DNA from: Flavobacterium cucumis
GTDB taxonomy: Bacteria; Bacteroidota; Bacteroidia; Flavobacteriales; Flavobacteriaceae
Direction of reading: 5' to 3'
Assembly: GCF_900148835.1 (NCBI RefSeq)
Contig: NZ_FRYK01000003.1
Location: 124,001 to 188,000 of the forward strand
Length of the DNA: 64,000 nucleotides
A program made the translations under genes and the position numbers. A model generated the notes under the pieces. It searched no databases, was not told the origin of the DNA, and saw nothing but the letters and a program-made list of their open reading frames with translations. Positions 34,040-42,198 of the stretch are shown here, one piece after another (within the stretch, counting starts at the first letter, position 1; every line of letters starts with the position of its first letter).

Positions 34040-34407
34040 TATTCTCCATCCACGTAAAACCATTTATCATTTTCGAATTTAAAAGTTGAATGTTCATAAT
34101 GCACTTGTGCTTTTAAATTTTCGTCTAAAAAATACGCTTTGAAAGTTACTGTAGTTTTGGTTGAAGCTAAAACTTCTAATTTTAGCCATTTGTTAGCTTG
34201 ACTCCAAGCTAAAATGTCTTTTTTGTTGTGGTAGCGTCTTTTTGAAATATGAGTAGTGTTTACTAAATAATCAGCGTCACCTGTTGCAAAAGCGCTGTAA
34301 CGAGAACGCATTAATTTTTCGGCAGTTGGAGCATTTGTTACTCCTTTGATAAAAGGTTCACAACAATCTTGAAAGAGAGCAGCATTTCCACAGTAGCAAT
34401 TCGACAT
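34036..34407 (-). CDS. YchJ-family SEC-C motif protein
   Basis: A 123-aa protein with the N-terminal cysteine motif MSNCYCGNAALFQDCCEPFIKG (a SEC-C-type zinc site) followed by TAEKLMRSRYSAFATGDADYLVNTTH and the beta-rich YchJ domain to the end FENDKWFYVDGEY. YchJ proteins (UPF0225) are cytoplasmic and of unknown function, with a fold related to NTF2. It lies 3 nt downstream of a 46-aa gene, with which it probably forms a small operon. The stop codon overlaps that of the convergent GyrI-like gene by 4 nt. Confidence 0.88.
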   Translation of the reverse strand: MSNCYCGNAALFQDCCEPFIKGVTNAPTAEKLMRSRYSAFATGDADYLVNTTHISKRRYHNKKDILAWSQANKWLKLEVLASTKTTVTFKAYFLDENLKAQVHYEHSTFKFENDKWFYVDGEY

Positions 34408-34410
34408 AAA

Positions 34411-34551
34411 TTACGATTTAGATTCGTTGAATTTTCTGGTGATTTCTTTTAATTTTTCGGCACGAGTATTCTTTTTTGCTTTTTCTTTTGCCTGTTCTTT
34501 GTGTAATTTATCGTTATGCGCTTTGATGTTTTTTGGATTATTTCTTCCCAT
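34411..34551 (-). CDS. Small lysine-rich protein, 46 aa
   Basis: Starts at ATG 34551 and encodes MGRNNPKNIKAHNDKLHKEQ and then a Lys/Ala/Glu-rich helix (EKAKKNTRAEKLKEITRKF), ending at TAA 34411. It is strongly basic and predicted to be one long amphipathic helix, with no membrane segment. It lies 3 nt before the YchJ-like start codon. Codon use is like that of the neighbours, so I take it as a real gene too short to be listed by size filters. I believe similar short proteins occur in other flavobacteria, but cannot prove it here. RNA or ribosome binding would fit its charge but is not shown. Confidence 0.68.
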   Translation of the reverse strand: MGRNNPKNIKAHNDKLHKEQAKEKAKKNTRAEKLKEITRKFNESKS

Positions 34552-34658
34552 TTTTGTTGTCTTTTTGGAGATTCAAAGATACAAATTTAAAATTGGATTA
34601 AAGTTTGGCACAACAATTGGTATTTAGGTAATAAGAAATAATATAAACTATAAAAATC

Positions 34659-35168
34659 ATGAAAAAAATTACCCTATTGATAGCTTTTATCGGGATGATA
34701 ACACTACAAAGTTGTACAGTTAACGAAGTTAGAGATGATATTGATAATGATACAATAAGTGAAGTTTTTGAAGTTACTCGTTCCTTTAGTACAGGCAATG
34801 GATTTAGTACTTTTGTTGATCTTGGTACTCCAATTTATGCGTCTGACATGATTTTAGTTTACCATCTATATGATGTAGTTGGTGGTCAAGATGTTTGGCG
34901 ATTAATGCCTCAAACGTATTATTTTGATAATGGAGGCGAATTAGATTACAACTTTGATTTTACACAAAATGATGTTACTCTTTTTCTAGATGCTAATTTC
35001 CCATTAACAAACTTAGATTTTAGTTGGACACAAAATCAAACGTTCAGAATTGTAATTATTCCAGGCTATTTATCTAATAGAATGTCAACCCAAGTTGATT
35101 TTAGTGATTTTGATGCAGTTTTGAAAATGAATAACCTTAAGGAATCAAACATAAAAAAAATACCTTAA
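34659..35168 (+). CDS. Exported hypothetical lipoprotein
   Basis: A 169-aa lipoprotein (MKKITLLIAFIGMITLQSC, lipobox Cys19) with a beta-rich mature part. FSTFVDLGTPIYASDMILVYHLYD, DVWRLMPQTYYFDNGGELDYNFDFTQNDVTLFLDANF and FRIVIIPGYLSNR are the strongest segments. The pattern is that of a conserved but unnamed Flavobacteriaceae lipoprotein; I do not know its function. The gene has its own terminator (35180-35212). Confidence 0.7.
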   Translation: MKKITLLIAFIGMITLQSCTVNEVRDDIDNDTISEVFEVTRSFSTGNGFSTFVDLGTPIYASDMILVYHLYDVVGGQDVWRLMPQTYYFDNGGELDYNFDFTQNDVTLFLDANFPLTNLDFSWTQNQTFRIVIIPGYLSNRMSTQVDFSDFDAVLKMNNLKESNIKKIP

Positions 35169-35179
35169 ATAAATAATGC

Positions 35180-35212
35180 AAAGCCCTATAAATTAAACTT
35201 ATAGGGCTTTTT
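35180..35212. terminator. Bidirectional terminator
   Basis: AAAGCCCTATAA (35180-35191) pairs with TTATAGGGCTTT (35199-35210), 7-nt loop, between convergent genes. Confidence 0.85.
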
Positions 35213-35221
35213 AATTTTTAG

Positions 35222-36340
35222 TTAAATGTTTTTCATGTATGTTCTTCTTCTCTTCGTGATTTTAGAATTAAAATGTTTCCACAAATTATGGATGGCATGA
35301 TTTTCCTCTAACTCAGGAGTTCTAATGCAGGTTTCAATTCCTTTTGCTAAACATATTTTATAATATTCGTCAAAAATGATCGCTGTTACCCCTTTACTTT
35401 GATATTCGGGTGTTATTCCAATTAGATAAAAAACCACCTCTTTTGAGTGCTTGCGAGCTTGTAATAAATGATAAAACCCAAAAGGAAATAACTTACCATT
35501 AGCCTTTTTAAGAGCTTTAGCAAAACCAGGCATTACAATAGCAAATGCAATCATATTGTCATTTTTATCTAAAATGAATTTGATGAACTCTGGATTGATA
35601 AAACTAATATACTTCTTTTTAAAATACGCTTTTTGTATATCGTTTATGGGAACAAAAGACTGTAGTTTCGAATACGTTTCATTAAACAAATCAAACATCT
35701 TGTCTACATAAGGCATAATGTCTTTTGTTTTGGTAAAGTTTAAACTTCGAAGTTCATATCTTTTTTTTATTAATTGACTCGCTTTCTGAAAAGGTTCTGG
35801 GTTTATCCCTTGAAAAGAAAAATCACTTTCAATGTATTCCTTTTCTTTTTTAAAGCCCAGTTGTTCAAAGTGTGTAATATAATAAGGCAAACTATACCAA
35901 GTTATCATATTACCAATTTGGTCAAATCCTTCGCTTAAAATTCCTACTTTGTCTAAGTTAGAAAACCCCATTGGGCCTTCCATGTGATTCATATGGTGTT
36001 TTTGGCCTAATTCTTCTACTTTAAGTAATAGTGCTTTAGTGACTTCGATATCATCAATAACGTCAAACCAACCAAATCTAACTTTTCTCTTTTCAAGTAA
36101 GTTAACCTCTTCCCAGTTTATTATAGCGGCCACTTTTCCTACTATTTTATTGTTTCTATAAGCAAGGTAGAAATGGGCTTCCGCTGTTTGAAAGGCAGGG
36201 TTTTTAGTTTTGTCAAACGTTTCTAGTTCATCTGCAATTATGGGGGGGATCCAATACGGATTATTTTTATACAATTCGAAAGAAAACATGATGAATTCTT
36301 TCATCTCTTTTTTGGTAACAGCTTCTCTTATTTCAATCAT
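35222..36340 (-). CDS. GNAT-like acetyltransferase (large Bacteroidota form)
   Basis: A 372-aa protein with an N-terminal GNAT-type domain: KEFIMFSFELYKNNPYWIPPIIADELETFDKTKNPAF (family signature), AHFYLAYRNNKIVGKVAAIINWEE and a C-terminal second domain ending VVFYLIGITPEYQSKGVTAIIFDEYYKICLAKGIETC, which holds the acetyl-CoA-binding loop YQSKGV. The family is widespread in Bacteroidota and uncharacterised. I start it at ATG 36340 (MIEIREAV); the frame opens at a TTG at 36349, but that would overlap the stop of the upstream gene. With ATG 36340 there is a 1-nt gap to the upstream stop codon, so it is the second gene of an operon with an outer-membrane protein. Confidence 0.8.
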   Translation of the reverse strand: MIEIREAVTKKEMKEFIMFSFELYKNNPYWIPPIIADELETFDKTKNPAFQTAEAHFYLAYRNNKIVGKVAAIINWEEVNLLEKRKVRFGWFDVIDDIEVTKALLLKVEELGQKHHMNHMEGPMGFSNLDKVGILSEGFDQIGNMITWYSLPYYITHFEQLGFKKEKEYIESDFSFQGINPEPFQKASQLIKKRYELRSLNFTKTKDIMPYVDKMFDLFNETYSKLQSFVPINDIQKAYFKKKYISFINPEFIKFILDKNDNMIAFAIVMPGFAKALKKANGKLFPFGFYHLLQARKHSKEVVFYLIGITPEYQSKGVTAIIFDEYYKICLAKGIETCIRTPELEENHAIHNLWKHFNSKITKRRRTYMKNI

Positions 36341-36341
36341 T

Positions 36342-37307
36342 TTATTCAACGGTATCTTTTCTTTTTTTTGCTTCTTTTTCGGCTTTTTTATTCATTTTTT
36401 TATCCATTTTACTGCCATTATTTTTCATGATTTTTACTTCTTCATATTGATCTGCAAATCGCCATGAAAAACCTATTCCGGCATTAAATAACCCAGGGGT
36501 GTCTTTGATGTTTTTTCCTATTGAGGCATCCACTTGCATATGATTATCAAACAAAAATGCAGCACCTAATCTAAAGACACTGTCACTGTAATAATCTCCT
36601 TTGTAGCCTTGGTTTTCAATAAATCCAGACCATTTTGAATTGAAACCTCTAATTAAAGTTATGATGTAATTTAAACTTGCAAAATCAGTTCCTATTTTGT
36701 CATAGGTTAAATTGGTAACAAATACCCATCTTCCTCCAAAGTGATTTTGAGCAATTGCTGTTACTTTTGGACTCACTGTAGGTTCTTCTATGGTAGCTGG
36801 GGCATAGTTAAATGGGTTCTCTCCAACATTAAAATTAGCTCCTGCATATAATGAGAACGCTGGAATAAATTGACGCCATTTGAATTTTTGATTGGCTTTC
36901 CAACTGTAAATGTTAACTTTTTCTTCATAGTTCTTGAAAGGGTCGTAAATTAAATATTTCGCTCCTAAGGTGAGTTGTTTGAAACCATTTCTCTTTTCTT
37001 CAAAAAAGCCTGAAGTTAATTTGTCATTTTGATATTGAAGTTCTCCAATTATTTCTAATTCTTCCTTCCAAACGCCATAACGAAGTACTAGTTCCCCCAT
37101 GAAACCATTTGATTTGTAACCTAAAATTTCATGGTCTTCTGAAACATAATTTACACCTGTTTCAACTTGGAAAATTTTTTTTCCAACAGCAAATGCCATC
37201 ATCGACTTTCCAGGACGATTGGAGTTAATTTCATCGGTAAATTGTCCAAATGAAGTTTGTGAAGTAGTACCTAAAAGTAGTATAAGAAATACCTGAATTG
37301 ATTTCAT
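36342..37307 (-). CDS. Outer-membrane transporter-like protein (MetA-pathway phenol family)
   Basis: A 321-aa protein with a signal peptide (to about TSFGQ, residue 22), then a beta-strand-rich barrel pattern: NRPGKSMMAFAVGKKIFQVETGVNY, ELVLRYGVWKEELEIIGELQYQ, RWVFVTNLTYDKIG, VFRLGAAFLFDNHMQVDASIGKNI and GLFNAGIGFSWRF. This fits the phenol_MetA_deg-like family of outer-membrane proteins, common in Bacteroidota and usually called 'transporter'. The C-terminal 40 residues are extremely lysine-rich (KMDKKMNKKAEKEAKKRKD), unusual for a barrel end, and should lie outside the barrel. Start at ATG 37307. Confidence 0.72.
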   Translation of the reverse strand: MKSIQVFLILLLGTTSQTSFGQFTDEINSNRPGKSMMAFAVGKKIFQVETGVNYVSEDHEILGYKSNGFMGELVLRYGVWKEELEIIGELQYQNDKLTSGFFEEKRNGFKQLTLGAKYLIYDPFKNYEEKVNIYSWKANQKFKWRQFIPAFSLYAGANFNVGENPFNYAPATIEEPTVSPKVTAIAQNHFGGRWVFVTNLTYDKIGTDFASLNYIITLIRGFNSKWSGFIENQGYKGDYYSDSVFRLGAAFLFDNHMQVDASIGKNIKDTPGLFNAGIGFSWRFADQYEEVKIMKNNGSKMDKKMNKKAEKEAKKRKDTVE

Positions 37308-37387
37308 AAAAAAAGATTTATGTCCAAAAATAGTTATTTTATCATAATTTTATGAAACAATTTTGAAGTTTTCCCAACCAATATCAG

Positions 37388-37395
37388 TATTTTTG
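37388..37395 (+). promoter_or_regulatory. Promoter -7 element of the DUF4834 gene
   Basis: TATTTTTG, 20 nt before the ATG. Confidence 0.5.
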
Positions 37396-37414
37396 AATTT
37401 TAAATTTTATTAGC

Positions 37415-37669
37415 ATGGAGATGGCTTCACTTACAGGTTTTATAAAAACACTCTTTTATATTATTCTGTTTTATTATTTGTTTAAGTTTTTAATGCGAAT
37501 TTTTGCCCCAATTTTAATGCAAAAGGCGGTCAATAAAATGCAAGAAAAAATGCAAGAACAGTACAGACAACAACAAGAACAATACAATAACACTTCTCAA
37601 TCGACAAAAAATACACCAAAACCCAAAAAGGAAGTAGGAGAATACATCGATTATGAAGAGGTGAAATAA
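37415..37669 (+). CDS. DUF4834 family small membrane protein
   Basis: An 84-aa protein with one hydrophobic segment (FIKTLFYIILFYYLFKFLMRIFAPIL, residues 8-33), then a Gln-rich helical stretch (KMQEKMQEQYRQQQEQYNN) and the C-terminal motif KKEVGEYIDYEEVK, which is the family signature. Distributed throughout Bacteroidota; function unknown. The soluble part should be in the cytoplasm and could act as a scaffold. Own promoter (37388) and terminator; followed by the YfhO gene. Confidence 0.85.
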   Translation: MEMASLTGFIKTLFYIILFYYLFKFLMRIFAPILMQKAVNKMQEKMQEQYRQQQEQYNNTSQSTKNTPKPKKEVGEYIDYEEVK

Positions 37670-37692
37670 TTCTACGTTTATCAACATTACCC

Positions 37693-37722
37693 AAAAGGAT
37701 ATTATTACAATATCCTTTTTTT
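37693..37722 (+). terminator. Intrinsic terminator after the DUF4834 gene
   Basis: AAAAGGATATT (37693-37703) pairs with AATATCCTTTT (from 37709), followed by a T-run. Confidence 0.82.
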
Positions 37723-37756
37723 AGTTACTTTAGCACCTTTATTTATTAACAATAAT

Positions 37757-40192
37757 ATGAAGAACATAAAAGCATTTTATCCCCATTTATTAGTTGTTGT
37801 TGGATTTATCTTAGTTTCGTTGTTTTATTTTTATCCCGTTTTAAAAGGAGATAAAATTTTCCAATCCGATATCGTGCAATACACCGGAATGGCAAAAGAA
37901 CAAATTGATTTTAGAAAAGAAACTAGTGAGGAACCCTATTGGACGAATAGCGCTTTTGGTGGAATGCCAACCTATCAATTAGGAGCTAAATATCCAAATG
38001 ATGTTATTGGAATGCTCGATGATGCTTTACGTTTTTTACCAAGACCAGCAGATTATTTATTTCTTTATTTCTTAGGTTTTTATGTGTTGTTAATGGTTTT
38101 GAAAGTAGATCCATTAAAAGCCTTTTTTGGTGCATTAGCTTTTGGATTATCAACCTATTTGATTATTATTTTAGGTGTTGGACACAATGCTAAAGCCCAT
38201 GCTATTGCTTACATGCCAATGGTTGTGGCTGGAGTTTTATTGGTGTTTCAAAGAAAGTATATTATTGGAGGTGCGTTAACCATGGTGGCAGCAGCTTTAG
38301 AAATCAATGCCAATCACTTCCAAATGACCTATTATTTACTGTTATTGTTAGTCATTATTGCAGTTTATTATGTAGTAATTGCAATCAAAAATAAAGAATT
38401 CAAAGAGTTAGGTAAAGGAATTGGGGTATTTATTATTGCTGCAATTTTAGCTATCGGTGCTAATGCAACCAACTTGATGGCAACATCAGAATATGCTAAA
38501 TTTTCTACCAGAAGTAACAGCGAATTAACTTTTAATCCTGACGGTTCCCCTAAAACGGATAGCAATGCGATGTCGTATGAATATATCACGGAATATAGTT
38601 ACGGAATTGCAGAAAGTTTAAACTTGATTGCACCAGGACTTTTTGGAGGTTCTAACAATGAAAATTTGGGAATTGAATCGGAAACGTATCAAAACTTTGT
38701 GGCGCAAGGTTATCCAGCTGACCAAGTTCAAGGTTTTGTGGAACACGCTCCAGCGTATTGGGGAGCACAGCCTATTGTTGCGGCACCAGCTTACATAGGA
38801 GTAGTAGTGTTTTTCTTATTCGTAATGGCATTTTTTGTGGAAAAACGAAATATCAAATACTTATTTTTAGCTGGAGCAGTATTTTCATTATTACTTTCTT
38901 GGGGTAAGAATTTCAGTATTTTGACGGATTTCTTTATTAATTATGTTCCATTATATGACAAATTTAGAGCGGTTTCGTCTATTCAAGTGATTTTAGAATT
39001 GTGTGTTCCTGCTTTAGCTATTATTGGATTGTACCAATTTTTCAAACAAGATGAAAAAGCAAAATGGAACGCCCTTTGGAAATCAGGAGCTATCACTTTC
39101 GGACTTTTAGTCGTATTATTCCTCATTAAAGGAATGTTTAATTTCTCATCTGCAAACGATGCAGTGTATGCGCAAGCCTATGGAGACGAATTCATCCGAA
39201 CTTTAAAATTAGACCGTGAAGCACTATATACCTCGGATGTTTTGCGTTCGATGTTGTTCGTGGAATTAACTTTTGCTGTTTTATTCCTTTTCGTAAAAAA
39301 TATGATGAAGGAAACTACGGCGATTATTGCGGTTGGAGTTTTAATGGTTTTCGATTTGTTTATGGTAGACAAACGTTATGTAAACAACAATCCCGATCAA
39401 TTCAAAAGCGCAAGAGAAGTCGATATGCCATTTGAACCAACAGAAGCCGACCAAAGAATTCTAGCCGATACAACACATTTCCGAGTTTTTGAAGTAGAAG
39501 GAGGAATGAGCAGCGCTAGAACATCGTATTTCCATAAATCGATTGGAGGTTATCATGCTGCGAAACCAAGAAGAATGCAACAATTGTTCGACTACCAAAT
39601 CGCTAAAAATAACGTTCGTGTATTAAACATGTTAAACGTTAAATACGTTATCCAATCCGATGAAAACGGACAAAAATTAGCTTTAGCAAATCCTGCAGCG
39701 AATGGAAATGCTTGGTTTGTAGAGAAAATTAGGTTTGTGAATTCTGCCAATGAAGAAATGAAAGCTTTGGATAGTTTGGATAATAAAAAAGAGGCTGTAA
39801 TTAGTAATTATGATTTTGGAACATTTTTTAAACCAGTATTTAAAAAAGATTATGTAGTTGATTCACTTGCTCAAATTAAATTAGTAAGCTATAAGCCTAA
39901 TTATTTAAAATATATTTCAAATAATTTTAATGAAGGAATAGCTATTTTCTCTGAAATGTATTACGAAAATGGATGGAATGTCTATATTAATGGGGAAAAA
40001 GATTCAATGTTAAGAGCAAACTACGTTCTAAGAGGTTTGCAAATTCCAGCAGGAAAACACACTATCGAATTCAAATTTGAACCTCAAGTGGTAAAAACAG
40101 GTAGCACCATCGCATTAATGAGTTCAATCGGAATGCTTTTATTGATTGGAGCTGGAGTTTATTTTGAGCTAAAGAAAAAGATTCAAGATTAA
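37757..40192 (+). CDS. YfhO family membrane protein
   Basis: An 811-aa protein with about 12-13 transmembrane segments in residues 8-540 and a periplasmic/C-terminal domain, closed by a last helix at residues about 785-805 (STIALMSSIGMLLLIGAGVYF). The conserved start DIVQYTGMAKEQIDFRKETSEEPYWTNSAFGGMPTYQLG, with acidic residues after the first helix, is typical of GT-C-type enzymes. The C-terminal soluble part resembles YfhO of Bacillus (VYINGEKDSMLRANYVLRGLQIPAGKHTIEFKF). YfhO proteins glycosylate lipoteichoic acid in Gram-positives; in Bacteroidota they sit beside glycosyltransferase genes, as here, so a lipid-linked sugar transfer to a surface polymer is likely. The first helix starts at residue 10. 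Confidence 0.85.
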   Translation: MKNIKAFYPHLLVVVGFILVSLFYFYPVLKGDKIFQSDIVQYTGMAKEQIDFRKETSEEPYWTNSAFGGMPTYQLGAKYPNDVIGMLDDALRFLPRPADYLFLYFLGFYVLLMVLKVDPLKAFFGALAFGLSTYLIIILGVGHNAKAHAIAYMPMVVAGVLLVFQRKYIIGGALTMVAAALEINANHFQMTYYLLLLLVIIAVYYVVIAIKNKEFKELGKGIGVFIIAAILAIGANATNLMATSEYAKFSTRSNSELTFNPDGSPKTDSNAMSYEYITEYSYGIAESLNLIAPGLFGGSNNENLGIESETYQNFVAQGYPADQVQGFVEHAPAYWGAQPIVAAPAYIGVVVFFLFVMAFFVEKRNIKYLFLAGAVFSLLLSWGKNFSILTDFFINYVPLYDKFRAVSSIQVILELCVPALAIIGLYQFFKQDEKAKWNALWKSGAITFGLLVVLFLIKGMFNFSSANDAVYAQAYGDEFIRTLKLDREALYTSDVLRSMLFVELTFAVLFLFVKNMMKETTAIIAVGVLMVFDLFMVDKRYVNNNPDQFKSAREVDMPFEPTEADQRILADTTHFRVFEVEGGMSSARTSYFHKSIGGYHAAKPRRMQQLFDYQIAKNNVRVLNMLNVKYVIQSDENGQKLALANPAANGNAWFVEKIRFVNSANEEMKALDSLDNKKEAVISNYDFGTFFKPVFKKDYVVDSLAQIKLVSYKPNYLKYISNNFNEGIAIFSEMYYENGWNVYINGEKDSMLRANYVLRGLQIPAGKHTIEFKFEPQVVKTGSTIALMSSIGMLLLIGAGVYFELKKKIQD

Positions 40193-40223
40193 CGATTTTT
40201 GATTTTTGAACTTGAATATTTTG

Positions 40224-40231
40224 TAAATTTG
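40224..40231 (+). promoter_or_regulatory. Promoter -7 element of the 54-aa / nucleotidyltransferase pair
   Basis: TAAATTTG, 29 nt before the ATG at 40253. A TTG at 40199-40201 gives a 22-bp spacer. Confidence 0.45.
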
Positions 40232-40252
40232 AAAGAATATCTGTCAAAGAAA

Positions 40253-40417
40253 ATGGAGGCAAAATTGAATCACGATAAACCCGAAAAGTTAGAAGCTAAG
40301 CGAATAGCTGAAGTAAAATCGCTCTCTTACATAGAACGATTAGAACGATTGATGGCTATTATTGAGCTTTCTTATTCTTTAAAAAATGCTCCCAAAATTT
40401 ATCCCATTAAGAAATGA
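40253..40417 (+). CDS. Small protein upstream of a nucleotidyltransferase (possible antitoxin partner)
   Basis: A 54-aa protein, MEAKLNHDKPEKLEAKRIAE at the start, then SLSYIERLERLMAIIELSYSLKNAP. It is charged and predicted helical, and does not resemble a DNA-binding fold. Start chosen as ATG 40253; the longer frame opens with TTG at 40199 and would include the promoter region. Its TGA overlaps the ATG of the nucleotidyltransferase gene (ATGA at 40414-40417), so the two are translationally coupled. Similar short gene / nucleotidyltransferase pairs occur in many Bacteroidota. Whether the pair is a toxin-antitoxin module is an inference. Confidence 0.55.
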   Translation: MEAKLNHDKPEKLEAKRIAEVKSLSYIERLERLMAIIELSYSLKNAPKIYPIKK

Positions 40418-40881
40418 TTGCACAAATTTTAAATATTTGGAAATCTTTTCAAAAGCATAAGGTAAAGTACATCACCATTGGTGGTTTTGCGGTTAACATT
40501 TATGGATATAACCGAAATACCGGAGATTTAGATATTTTAATAGAAGATTCGATTGAAAATAGAAAAAATCTTAGAAAAGCGTTTGTTGAAATTGGTATAG
40601 GAGATTTTGAATCTATTGAAACGATGCAATTTATTCCAGGCTGGACCGATTTTACATTAGACTTTGGACTTCGTTTAGATGTCATGACTTCCATTAAGGG
40701 TTTGGAGGATAAATCATTTGATTCTCTTTTGTCTGATGCTACAATTGTAATGTTAGGCGACATTCCTGTTAGTTTTATTGATTATAAAAATCTAGTCATT
40801 GCAAAAAAAGCAACGAACAGACTCAAGGATCAACTAGATTTAGAAGAATTAGGAAAATTAAATGACAATATTGAATCATAA
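40414..40881 (+). CDS. Nucleotidyltransferase-fold protein (DUF6036/AbiEii-like)
   Basis: A 155-aa single-domain nucleotidyltransferase: YITIGGFAVNIYGYNRNTGDLDILIEDSIENRKNL (GG near residue 24, then the metal-binding DLDILI near 40). A third acidic residue probably lies in LDFGLRLDVMTS (about residue 90). The C-terminal part has IPVSFIDYKNLVIAKKATNRLKDQLDLEEL, the DxxxLxxxK-type helix of AbiEii/DUF6036 and related enzymes. These are minimal nucleotidyltransferases often acting on tRNA or protein in toxin-antitoxin systems. Coupled to the 54-aa gene upstream and 7 nt before the glycosyltransferase gene. Confidence 0.8.
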   Translation: MIAQILNIWKSFQKHKVKYITIGGFAVNIYGYNRNTGDLDILIEDSIENRKNLRKAFVEIGIGDFESIETMQFIPGWTDFTLDFGLRLDVMTSIKGLEDKSFDSLLSDATIVMLGDIPVSFIDYKNLVIAKKATNRLKDQLDLEELGKLNDNIES

Positions 40882-40888
40882 CTGAATT

Positions 40889-42181
40889 TTGAAAACCAAA
40901 AAAATACTCATCATATCGTATTACTGGCCACCAGCAGGAGGTCCAGGCGTACAGCGTTGGTTAAAATTCGTTAAATATTTACCCGATTTTAACATTGAAC
41001 CTCACGTTTATATTCCAGAAAATCCTACATATCCTTTGCTTGATGAGAAATTATTGAGTGATGTTTCTGATAAAGCGATTATCATCAAACAACCCATTTT
41101 TGAACCCTATGGATTGGCTTCGGTTTTTTCAAAAAATAAGACTAAAAAAATCAGTTCTGGAATCATTCCAAATCAGAAAAAGCAGTCGTTTGTTGAAAAA
41201 GCAATGCTTTGGATTCGTGGTAATGTTTTTATTCCAGATGCGAGAGTATTTTGGGTGAAACCTTCGGTTAAGTTTTTGAAACAATATCTTCAAGAACATC
41301 AAATCGATACGATAATAACGACTGGTCCGCCACATAGTTTGCATTTGATTGGTTTGCAATTGAAAAAAGAGCTCAACATCACTTGGATGGCTGATTTTCG
41401 AGATCCTTGGACAACGATTGGCTATCATAAACAATTAAAATTGAGTTCGTGGGCTGCCAAAAAGCATAAAGATTTGGAGAAAGAAGTTATGACGACTTGC
41501 GACCAACTTATAGTAACTTCTCCGACGACAAAAGCCGAATTTGAAACAATTACATCAAAACCTATTGAAGTAATTACAAATGGTTATGACGTGGAAAGAG
41601 TAATCAAAAAGCCTTTGGATGAAAAATTCACTTTGGCACACATCGGTTCGTTTTTATCGGCTAGAAATCCAAGAATTTTATGGAAAGCTTTGAAAGAATT
41701 AACCAAAGAAAATCCAGAATTCAAAAAACAGTTCCAATTAAAATTGATAGGAGCGGTAAGTGCTGAGGTACTTCAGGCAATTAAAGAATTTAGGTTGGAG
41801 CGATATGTAAATCATTTAGGTTATCTGCCTCACGATGAAGCTATAATTGAACAAAGAAGTTCACAAGTATTGTTATTAATTGAAATTGATTCAGAAGAGA
41901 CCAAGTGTATTATTCCTGGAAAATTATTCGAATATATGGTTTCAGAGCGACCAATTATCGCCATCGGACCAGAAAAAGCTGATTTTGCTCAAATAATTAA
42001 AGAAACAAATACCGGAACTTTCTTCAAATATGATGAATTAGAAGCTTTAAAAGCACAAATTCTGACTTTTTTCGAGCAATATCAACAAAATAATTTGAAA
42101 GTGTATCCGGTTGGTTTACAACAATACAGTAGAAAATCATTGACCGAAAAATTAGCCAAACGGCTAATCACGAATCACTAA
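40889..42181 (+). CDS. GT4-family glycosyltransferase
   Basis: A 430-aa cytoplasmic glycosyltransferase of the GT-B fold. It begins ILIISYYWPPAGGPGVQRWLKFVKYLPDF (acceptor-side loop), has TTGPPHSLHLIGLQLKKELNITWMADFRDPW and, in the second half, HIGSFLSARNPRILWKALKEL, LGYLPHDEAIIEQRSSQVLLLI and the donor-binding CIIPGKLFEYMVSERPIIAIGPEKADFAQII (E-x7-E type). The start is TTG at 40889, which gives the normal beginning of the family; no ATG is available. It precedes a flippase gene (17-nt gap), so the two probably build a surface polysaccharide or glycolipid. Confidence 0.88.
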   Translation: MKTKKILIISYYWPPAGGPGVQRWLKFVKYLPDFNIEPHVYIPENPTYPLLDEKLLSDVSDKAIIIKQPIFEPYGLASVFSKNKTKKISSGIIPNQKKQSFVEKAMLWIRGNVFIPDARVFWVKPSVKFLKQYLQEHQIDTIITTGPPHSLHLIGLQLKKELNITWMADFRDPWTTIGYHKQLKLSSWAAKKHKDLEKEVMTTCDQLIVTSPTTKAEFETITSKPIEVITNGYDVERVIKKPLDEKFTLAHIGSFLSARNPRILWKALKELTKENPEFKKQFQLKLIGAVSAEVLQAIKEFRLERYVNHLGYLPHDEAIIEQRSSQVLLLIEIDSEETKCIIPGKLFEYMVSERPIIAIGPEKADFAQIIKETNTGTFFKYDELEALKAQILTFFEQYQQNNLKVYPVGLQQYSRKSLTEKLAKRLITNH

Positions 42182-42198
42182 TCACTTTTCACTAAAAC

